A stretch of DNA of 11,910 nucleotides from the NCBI GenBank assembly GCA_007122215.1, contig SKUG01000080.1, positions 1-11,910 of the forward strand, in the 5' to 3' direction. Every line of letters begins with the position of its first letter. The first letter of the stretch is position 1. The notes under the pieces are model-generated. The model ran no database searches. It saw nothing but the letters and a program-made list of their open reading frames with translations, and was not told the origin of the DNA. The stretch comes from Thermoleophilia bacterium (lineage in GTDB: Bacteria > Actinomycetota > Thermoleophilia > Gaiellales > SKUG01). The translations under genes were made by a program, and so were the position numbers. Positions 6,773-11,910 of the stretch are shown one piece after another.

Positions 6773-6778
6773 ATTGTA
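6773..6778 (-). promoter_or_regulatory. Candidate -10 element (TACAAT) upstream of rsfS
   Basis: TACAAT matches five of six consensus bases and ends 8 nt before the rsfS ATG. If used, transcription would start within about two bases of the ATG, giving a leaderless or nearly leaderless mRNA, which is common in actinobacteria. No TTGACA-like -35 is present; GGAAAC lies further upstream at unusual spacing. Confidence 0.45.
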
Positions 6779-6806
6779 CCCCGGCGTGGGCGTTTCCACC
6801 CCTGCA

Positions 6807-6823
6807 CGGCCGCAGTTTGGCCG
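6807..6823 (-). terminator. Weak hairpin after nadD
   Basis: CGGCC and GGCCG can pair (5 bp, 7-nt loop) 15 bp after the nadD stop. The same gap holds two copies of GGCCGCAG (6808-6815, 6829-6836) 21 bp apart. With a short stem and no U-tract this is a weak terminator candidate. Confidence 0.25.
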
Positions 6824-6837
6824 TTCGTGGCCGCAGC

Positions 6838-7437
6838 TCACTGCGACCTGGCCGGTGCCCGGTGGCGCAGCACCTCGAGGACGGCAGGTGCCACCTGGTC
6901 GGCCACGAGCCCCCAGTCGCCCTCCCGGATCGCCGCCCGCAGCGAGGTCGCATCAATGTCCGGCGGAGCGCCCTGCAGGACGTGCACGCGACCGCCGGCC
7001 TCCTCGACCACGCGGCCTGCAGCAGCAAGTGCCGGTGCCGCGACCTGGGCGGGCCGGGGCGCCACGACGATGGTCCGGCCCCGCACGAGGTCGCGCCAGC
7101 GATGCCAGCCATCCAGCCCCACGAGCTGGTCGGCACCCACCAGCAGGGACACGGGCCCGCCCCCGTGCGCCGACTCCAGCGACTCGAGGGTGTCGACCGC
7201 GTAGGCCGGGGACCGCTGGAGGTCGACCTCGCTCACCGTCGCAGGCAGGTCGGCAAACGCCAGCACGGCGAGCTCGTGGCGCGTCCTGGCCGGCAGCAGC
7301 ATCCCCTGCCGGTGCGGCGGGTCCCCGACGGGAGCGACGATGAGCTCGTCGACCTCGAGCTCGTCGAGCGCCGCCGCCGCGACGCCCATGTGTCCGCGGT
7401 GGGGAGGGTCGAAGGTCCCCCCGTAGAGCAGGCGCAT
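6838..7437 (-). CDS. nadD: Nicotinate-nucleotide adenylyltransferase NadD
   Basis: 199 residues, normal for the family. It transfers AMP from ATP to nicotinate mononucleotide, giving deamido-NAD and pyrophosphate, the common step of cytosolic NAD synthesis. The nucleotidyltransferase signature GGTFDPPHRGH (6-16) holds the HxGH-type site (His13, His16). GADQL (101-105) followed by WHRWRDL (111-117) matches the NadD substrate region, and IDATSLR (161-167) corresponds to the ISSTxIR motif that binds ATP phosphates. The ATG shares its A with the proA stop (TGATG), so translation is probably coupled to proA. rsfS follows 73 bp downstream. All key residues are present. Confidence 0.96.
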   Translation of the reverse strand: MRLLYGGTFDPPHRGHMGVAAAALDELEVDELIVAPVGDPPHRQGMLLPARTRHELAVLAFADLPATVSEVDLQRSPAYAVDTLESLESAHGGGPVSLLVGADQLVGLDGWHRWRDLVRGRTIVVAPRPAQVAAPALAAAGRVVEEAGGRVHVLQGAPPDIDATSLRAAIREGDWGLVADQVAPAVLEVLRHRAPARSQ

Positions 7438-8663
7438 CAGCCTCGGACCTGGCCGCTGCCGCGAACCAGCCAGCGGGTGGTCATCAGCTCCCTGGGTCCG
7501 ATCGGCCCGCGGACGTGGAGCTTGTTGGTCGAGATCCCGACCTCCGCCCCCATGCCGAACACCCCGCCGTCGGTGAACCGGGTCGACGCGTTGTGATAGA
7601 TGCAGGCAGCGTCGACCTCGCGACCAAACCGCTCGGCGGCCGCCTCGTCGTCGGTGATGATCGCCTCGCTGTGGCCGGTTCCGTAGCGGTTGACGTGGTC
7701 GATCGCGGCCTCCAGCGAGTCGACCACGCGCAGCCCGATGTCCATGTCGAGGTACTCGGTCTGCCAGCCCTCCTCGTCCTCGTGGATCCGCACCCCCGCC
7801 GCATCCAGCGAGCGGGTCAGGCGCTCGAGGAGCCCGTGGGCGTGGTCGCGATGGACGAGCAGGGTCTCCGCGGCATTGCAGACGCCCGTACGCTGGGTCT
7901 TGGCGTTGAGGAGGATCCGCTCGGCCATGGCTGGATCTGCGGAGGCATCCACGTAGACGTGGCAGTTGCCACCCGCAGCAGCGAGCACGGGCACCCGGGC
8001 GTGCTCGAGCAGGAAGCGCTTGAGCCCCTCGCCGCCACGCGGGATCAGCAGGTCGACGCTCCCCTCGGTGGCGATCAGCTCGCGGAAGCCGTCCTTGTCC
8101 AGCGGGTCGTAGAGCATGATGGCGTCTGCGTCGAGGCCGCTGGCGACCAGTCCTGCGCGCAGCGCATCGACCATGGCGGCGTTGGTGCGGCGGGCAGCGG
8201 TGGAGCCACGCAGCAGGATGCCGTTGCCCGTGCGCACCGCGATCGCGGCGGCATCGGCAGTGACGTTGGGCCTGGCCTCGTAGACGACGGCGACCACCCC
8301 GAAGGGAACCCGCACCTTGCGCAGCTGCAGGCCGTTGTCGAGCTCGCGCCCCTCGACCCGCTCGCCGACCGGGTCGGGCAGCCCCGCAACCTCCCGCACC
8401 GCAGCCACAACGCCTGCGAGGCGGTCCCGGTCGAGCATCAGCCGGTCCAGCAGCGCTGCCGTGGTGCCCGCCCCGCGCGCATCGGCCAGGTCTGCCGCGT
8501 TGGCATCGAGGATGGCAGCTGCATGGGCATCGAGCTCGTCGGCCATGGCCTGCAGCGCCGCCGTGCGGGCTGCGGCATCCACCGCCACCAGGCTGCGGGA
8601 CGCCGTCCGGACCCGTGCCGGGTCAGCCGCCGGCTGGTTGCTGGAGGGGCTGCGTGTTGGCAT
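7437..8663 (-). CDS. proA: Gamma-glutamyl phosphate reductase ProA
   Basis: 408 residues, close to the usual 410-420. It reduces gamma-glutamyl phosphate with NADPH to glutamate 5-semialdehyde, the second step of proline synthesis from glutamate. Visible signatures: VYEARPNVT (127-135), LIPRGGEGL (206-214), the catalytic Cys262 in TGVCNAAETLLV, HNASTRFTDGG (357-367), and GISTNKLHVRGPIGPREL (376-393). The ATG at 8663 was chosen because it gives the family's usual short N-terminus; it overlaps the thioesterase gene by 41 bp and has only a weak GGCGG ribosome site. An in-frame ATG at 8717, with a nearer GAGGT, would add 18 residues. proB is not adjacent, so its partner kinase must lie elsewhere. 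Confidence 0.95.
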   Translation of the reverse strand: MPTRSPSSNQPAADPARVRTASRSLVAVDAAARTAALQAMADELDAHAAAILDANAADLADARGAGTTAALLDRLMLDRDRLAGVVAAVREVAGLPDPVGERVEGRELDNGLQLRKVRVPFGVVAVVYEARPNVTADAAAIAVRTGNGILLRGSTAARRTNAAMVDALRAGLVASGLDADAIMLYDPLDKDGFRELIATEGSVDLLIPRGGEGLKRFLLEHARVPVLAAAGGNCHVYVDASADPAMAERILLNAKTQRTGVCNAAETLLVHRDHAHGLLERLTRSLDAAGVRIHEDEEGWQTEYLDMDIGLRVVDSLEAAIDHVNRYGTGHSEAIITDDEAAAERFGREVDAACIYHNASTRFTDGGVFGMGAEVGISTNKLHVRGPIGPRELMTTRWLVRGSGQVRG

Positions 8664-9060
8664 CTCGTACCGCCAGTGTGCAGCGGGAGACGCAGACGCA
8701 CCTCCCGCGATCGTCATGGACCTCGGCCTGCCAGACCTGGGTGGTGCGCCCGACGTGCAGGGGCGTTCCCGTGCAGCGCACGGTCCCCGAGCGCACCGGA
8801 CGCATGTGGTTGGCGTTGATCTCCATCCCGAAGACGCGGCGGTCGGGCCCGGCCTGCAGGCCTGCGCCCACCGACATCACCGTCTCGGCCAGCACCACCG
8901 ACACGCCGCCATGGAGGAACCCGTAGGGCTGGTGGTGGGCAGCGGTGACCTCCATCTCCACCACCACGCGCTCCGGCGTTGCCTCGACCAGCTCGATCCC
9001 GAGCGTTCCCAGCACGGTGCTCTCGAGGTTGGTGGTGTGTGGACGTGGATCCCGGGACAT
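8623..9060 (-). CDS. Hotdog-fold acyl-CoA thioesterase, PaaI/YdiI (MenI-like) type
   Basis: 145-residue single hotdog domain that should hydrolyse an acyl- or aroyl-CoA in the cytosol. The central block HHQPYGFLHGGVSVVLAET (42-60) carries the HGG motif and Glu59, equivalent to the catalytic Glu of E. coli YdiI and EntH. GMEINANHMRPVRSG (78-92) and GTPLHVGRTTQVWQ (98-111) also closely resemble YdiI. DHNA-CoA hydrolysis in menaquinone synthesis is thus possible, but no other menaquinone gene is in the window and these enzymes are promiscuous. The ATG at 9060 fits the family length; an ATG 21 codons upstream is also in frame but lies in a dyad-rich intergenic stretch. No clear ribosome site. The 3' end overlaps proA by 41 bp. 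It is divergent from the M3 peptidase gene. Confidence 0.9.
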   Translation of the reverse strand: MSRDPRPHTTNLESTVLGTLGIELVEATPERVVVEMEVTAAHHQPYGFLHGGVSVVLAETVMSVGAGLQAGPDRRVFGMEINANHMRPVRSGTVRCTGTPLHVGRTTQVWQAEVHDDRGRCVCVSRCTLAVRDANTQPLQQPAGG

Positions 9061-9079
9061 GGGCAGGCGATACCCGGGA

Positions 9080-9199
9080 TCAGGCGGCCTGACACGTCTC
9101 GCCCCCACCTGCCCACGGGGCATGCAGGCTGCCGGACCCAGGCAGGTCGACAGGGAGCCCAGGCCCGCTCCGGGCCATGCATGGTCGGGCGCGCGCCCG
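9080..9199. promoter_or_regulatory. Dyad-rich divergent promoter region between thioesterase and M3 peptidase genes
   Basis: The 153-bp gap (9061-9213) between two divergent genes must hold both promoters, but I see no convincing -35/-10 pair. It contains several exact dyads: TCAGGC-G-GCCTGA (9080-9092), ACCTGCC ... GGCAGGT (9107-9113 and 9141-9147), CCATGCATGG (9175-9184) and the 14-bp CGGGCGCGCGCCCG (9186-9199), which ends 14 bp before the peptidase ATG. Such words are partly expected in GC-rich DNA, so operator function is only a suggestion. Confidence 0.35.
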
Positions 9200-9213
9200 G
9201 GTAGTCGAGCAGC

Positions 9214-10944
9214 ATGATCACCTTGCCGCCACCCGTCCCCACCCGCAACTTCAGCGACTTCCAGGAGCGCCTCGAGCCGCAGTGGCTCGAGCAGCGGTTC
9301 GCGTCGATCCTCGACCGCATCGAGCAGGCTGCCGGGGACACCGACGCCATCGTCGATGCCCTGTGGGAGTTCAACGGGCTGTCCCGCCACGTGCGCACGC
9401 ACGTCGTGCGCGCCAACCTGGAGTTCCGCCTGCACAGCACCGACGCTGGCATCGCCGCGGAGAACCGGCGGCACAGCGTCGAGGTGATGCCCGTCATGTC
9501 CGCCGCCCGGCGACGGCTCGCGGGGATGGTGGGAGATGCTGTCGACCCGGAGGCGCTGGCCGAGCACTTCCCGGCACACTGGTTCCGCAAGCTCGCGCTG
9601 CAGGCCACCGCGGGATCCGATGCCACGGCACGGCTGCAGGGGCAGATCGAGGACCACGTCATGGCCTACACCTCCACGGTCGCAGCCGGACGGTTCGAGT
9701 ACGAGGGCAGCTCGCGCCCGCTCTCCCATGCCCGTCGGGCAGCCATCGACCCTGACGACACGCTCCGCCGCGACGCGTTCCACTCCTACATCGAGTGGTG
9801 GGAGCAGGCCGCGCCCACGCTCCAGGACGCCTTCGACGGCGTGCTGGAGGCGCGCCAGGAGGTGGCCCAGCTGCTGGGGATGCCCGGGTATGCCCCCGTG
9901 CGCTACGCGGACCTGGGCAGGCTGGACTGGAGCCCCGCGGAGGCCGGTCGCTTCCGGGATGCCGTCGCCGAGCACCTGATGCCGCTCGCGCTGCGCATCC
10001 GCCGGGCCCAGGCGAAGGAGCTGGGCAGCATCCGGGTCCACCCCTCCGACAGCGGGTACTTCCCCGGCAGCTCGATCCCGGACCTGCGGGTCCGCCCCGA
10101 GGATGAGCTCGAGGCGGCATCACGGGCCTTCCACCGGCTCGACCCGAAGCTCGGACGGATGATCGACCAGACCATCGCCGACGGGCGGGCGGACGTCCTC
10201 ACCCGGGACGGCAAGGCTCCGGGCGCCTACGTGGCCACCTTCCACGACCAGGGGCTGCCGTTCGTCTACCTCAACAACGTCGGCATCGGCCGCGACGTGA
10301 AGACCCTCGTCCATGAGTTCGGGCACGCCTTCCAGACGCTGCTCAGCGCTCCGATCGAGCTCGTCGACCTGCGCAAGCCCACCCTCGAGGCATGCGAGGT
10401 CCACTCGATGACCCTCGAGATGCTCACCCTCCCGCACGTCGACGAGCTGCTCCACGAGGACGACCTCGAGCGCTACCGCTACGACCTGCTCGCCCAGGGC
10501 GTGCTGCACACCGGGATGTCGAGCGCGCTGGATGCCTTCCAGCACCTGCTCTACCGGGAGGATGGGAGCTGGCCCGATCGCGACGAGCGCGCCGATGCCT
10601 GGCGCGGCCTGGCGGAGGTCTTCCTGCCGGGCATCGACCACGATGCGACGCCGTGGTGGTCGGCCAACCGCTGGCTGACGACCCGCCACGTCTTCCTGTT
10701 CCCGTTCTACTACCTGGACTACGCGCTGGCACAGGTCGTCGCCTGGCAGTTCCTGCCCCTCATGGAGGCAGATCCCGAGGCAGCGATGGAGCGCTACCTC
10801 GGGATCTGCCGGGCAGGTGGCACCGCCCCGTTCACCGAGCTGGTGGAGCAGGCGGGCCTTGCAAACCCCTTCGATCCCGAGACCGTGGCCAGGGTCGCCG
10901 CAGACCTCGCGACCCGCCTCGACCTCGTGGGCGCCCCCGCCTGA
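9214..10944 (+). CDS. M3-family zinc oligoendopeptidase (PepF-like)
   Basis: 576 residues with no signal peptide or membrane segment, so a cytosolic metallopeptidase expected to cleave oligopeptides. The zinc site is His367-Glu368-x-x-His371 (LVHEFGHAF) with third ligand Glu395 in EACEVHSM, 24 residues later, the usual M3 spacing and context. FPFYYLDYALAQ (496-507) holds the conserved Tyr-rich substrate-binding segment. The layout resembles the M3 oligoendopeptidase group of about 560 residues (Pz-peptidase-like) more than thimet oligopeptidase. The ATG at 9214 is the first start after an in-frame TAG at 9202; its ribosome site is weak (GAGC). A hairpin candidate follows 2 bp after the stop, and the ATP-grasp gene lies about 110 bp downstream on the same strand. 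Complete, with all ligands present. Confidence 0.95.
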   Translation: MITLPPPVPTRNFSDFQERLEPQWLEQRFASILDRIEQAAGDTDAIVDALWEFNGLSRHVRTHVVRANLEFRLHSTDAGIAAENRRHSVEVMPVMSAARRRLAGMVGDAVDPEALAEHFPAHWFRKLALQATAGSDATARLQGQIEDHVMAYTSTVAAGRFEYEGSSRPLSHARRAAIDPDDTLRRDAFHSYIEWWEQAAPTLQDAFDGVLEARQEVAQLLGMPGYAPVRYADLGRLDWSPAEAGRFRDAVAEHLMPLALRIRRAQAKELGSIRVHPSDSGYFPGSSIPDLRVRPEDELEAASRAFHRLDPKLGRMIDQTIADGRADVLTRDGKAPGAYVATFHDQGLPFVYLNNVGIGRDVKTLVHEFGHAFQTLLSAPIELVDLRKPTLEACEVHSMTLEMLTLPHVDELLHEDDLERYRYDLLAQGVLHTGMSSALDAFQHLLYREDGSWPDRDERADAWRGLAEVFLPGIDHDATPWWSANRWLTTRHVFLFPFYYLDYALAQVVAWQFLPLMEADPEAAMERYLGICRAGGTAPFTELVEQAGLANPFDPETVARVAADLATRLDLVGAPA

Positions 10945-10945
10945 C

Positions 10946-10975
10946 CCGCGGTCGCTGAAACCAACCCGACCACGG
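10946..10975 (+). terminator. Possible terminator hairpin after the M3 peptidase gene
   Basis: CCGCGGTCG and CGACCACGG pair at 8 of 9 positions around a 12-nt loop, beginning 2 nt after the stop codon. No U-run follows beyond TTCCC. The loop is large, so this is tentative. Confidence 0.35.
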
Positions 10976-11016
10976 TTCCCGACACCCCGATGAGGACACG
11001 CGCCGTGGGGACGACG

Positions 11017-11028
11017 CTGTCCGGACAG
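11017..11028. promoter_or_regulatory. 12-bp palindrome upstream of the ATP-grasp gene
   Basis: CTGTCCGGACAG is a perfect palindrome 27 bp before the GTG at 11055 and 78 bp before the ATG at 11106. It could be a repressor site. No promoter hexamers are clear nearby. Confidence 0.3.
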
Positions 11029-11105
11029 GACTCAGGACGAGGGTTGGGTGATTCGTGACGGTGCTTCGCGCAGGAGCAGGGCTCGAGCAGGTACATGCGA
11101 CCGGG

Positions 11106-11910
11106 ATGCTGCGTGGCGTTCGCGGCTCCATCGGCCTGGTCACCGTCGAGCCCGAGGTCTCCAAGGGAACCGCGCACTTCATGCGGGCCATCGGCGAGCG
11201 CGGTGGCATGCCCGTCGTGCTCAACAGCCGCGACCTCACCGTCCACGCCGCCCACGAGGGCGTGCAGCTGCTGCTGGCGGGCCGGGAGGCTGCAACCCTG
11301 TCCTCGGTCGTGGGCCGCGGCGGTGCCCACATCACCGACCAGGGACTCGTGGCCCTCGGGGCACTGGAGCGGGGACTCGTCGCCAGCCAGGGCGCCGTCC
11401 CGACCATCAACCGGGCCGACGCCCTGATGGTCGCGCGCAGCAAGGCGCTGACCCGGGACGCGCTCGCTGCCCATGGCGTGCCGCAGCCCGACCCGACCTT
11501 CCGCGTGCCCATCGGCGACGGGCTCGACGCAGGCGTCGCTGCCGCGGCCGATGCCATCGGCGGACCGCTCGTGATCAAGGCGAGCCGCGACATGGGCGGG
11601 AACGGCATCCGCTTCCTGCCCGACGCGAGCGACGGCGCCGCGATCGCCGCAGCCCGCGATCTCGCCGGCTCCGGTCGGGGCGGCGAGGTGGTCGTCCAGC
11701 CCTGGTACCGCGAGGCGGCCGGCCGCGACATCGGCGTCTACGTCGTGCGCTCCCCGGAGGGCGACCACGTCCCCCGAGCAGCCTTCATGCGGGTGGCACC
11801 GCCCGGGCAGGCTGCGTCCAACACCAGTGCCGGGGGGACACCCCACGGCCTGCGGCTGGGTGACGTCGTGCCGTGGGAGATGCGGGCTGCCGATGGCAGC
11901 GTGGAGTCGG
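11106..11910 (+). CDS. RimK-like ATP-grasp ligase, 3' end outside window
   Basis: 268 residues are visible; the frame is open at the right edge, so perhaps 20-60 residues are missing. ATP-grasp ligases of this type join an amino acid, often glutamate, to a carboxyl group through an acyl-phosphate. An N-terminal beta-alpha region starts at GSIGLVTVEP (7-16); SKALTRDALAAHGVPQPDP (112-130) is the usual linker into the ATP-grasp domain; LVIKAS with Lys158 and GGNGIRF (164-170) bind ATP; GRDIGVYVV (206-214) and FMRVAPPG then SNTSAGG (227-244) are RimK-type metal and phosphate signatures. Substrate cannot be told: ribosomal S6, cofactor or peptide ligases share these motifs. A GTG at 11055, 11 nt after GAGGG, would add 17 residues and is an alternative start. 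It lies downstream of the M3 peptidase gene, perhaps separately transcribed. Confidence 0.88.
   Translation, partial: MLRGVRGSIGLVTVEPEVSKGTAHFMRAIGERGGMPVVLNSRDLTVHAAHEGVQLLLAGREAATLSSVVGRGGAHITDQGLVALGALERGLVASQGAVPTINRADALMVARSKALTRDALAAHGVPQPDPTFRVPIGDGLDAGVAAAADAIGGPLVIKASRDMGGNGIRFLPDASDGAAIAAARDLAGSGRGGEVVVQPWYREAAGRDIGVYVVRSPEGDHVPRAAFMRVAPPGQAASNTSAGGTPHGLRLGDVVPWEMRAADGSVES

Noticed and set aside
6765..7136. N-terminal extension of the rsfS frame over nadD
   Set aside because: It overlaps nadD out of frame and shows no RsfS similarity; the ATG at 6764 gives the normal family length.
9061..10041. Long N-terminal extension of the thioesterase frame (472 codons in total)
   Set aside because: The extra part is antisense to the M3 peptidase; the hotdog family length is met by starting at 9060.
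10794..11846. 350-codon minus-strand frame
   Set aside because: It is antisense to the end of the M3 peptidase and the ATP-grasp gene, with no recognisable motif.

Overview
The window is GC-rich, coding-dense bacterial DNA, most likely from a high-GC Actinomycetota. This rests on the UPF0182 (COG1615) membrane protein, the proA-nadD-rsfS gene order, strong G/C preference at third codon positions, and a tRNA gene with no encoded CCA. I cannot name the genus. Nothing looks like a phage, transposon or CRISPR array.

Left part, all minus strand (1-6040): a probable three-gene transcription unit, read from right to left. First come two secreted subtilisin-type (S8) serine proteases joined by an ATGA stop/start overlap. 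After a 21-bp gap follows a UPF0182 membrane protein that runs off the left edge. The two proteases are related over their whole length, including an Arg-rich C-terminal region that ends in a Trp-x-Cys ... Cys module with identical spacing. The unit begins next to an unusually AT-rich stretch (about 6041-6078) holding a 12-bp direct repeat at 30-bp spacing and a dyad over the start codon.

Middle part, minus strand (6160-9060): a housekeeping cluster in the order hotdog thioesterase, proA, nadD, rsfS, then tRNA-Ala(GGC). Thioesterase and proA overlap by 41 bp and proA and nadD by 1 bp (TGATG), so they are probably co-transcribed. rsfS follows after 73 bp and has its own -10-like element; the tRNA also has a candidate promoter, leader hairpin and downstream hairpin. 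The proteins supply proline (ProA), NAD (NadD), ribosome silencing (RsfS) and acyl-CoA hydrolysis (thioesterase).

Right part, plus strand (9214-11910): a cytosolic M3-family oligoendopeptidase, divergent from the thioesterase across a 153-bp region rich in dyads. A RimK-like ATP-grasp ligase follows and is cut by the right edge.

The part most likely to hold undescribed biology is the protease pair with its shared Arg-rich C-terminal domain, beside a UPF0182 protein that carries a strongly acidic insert. All protein assignments come from motifs read by eye; no database search was possible.
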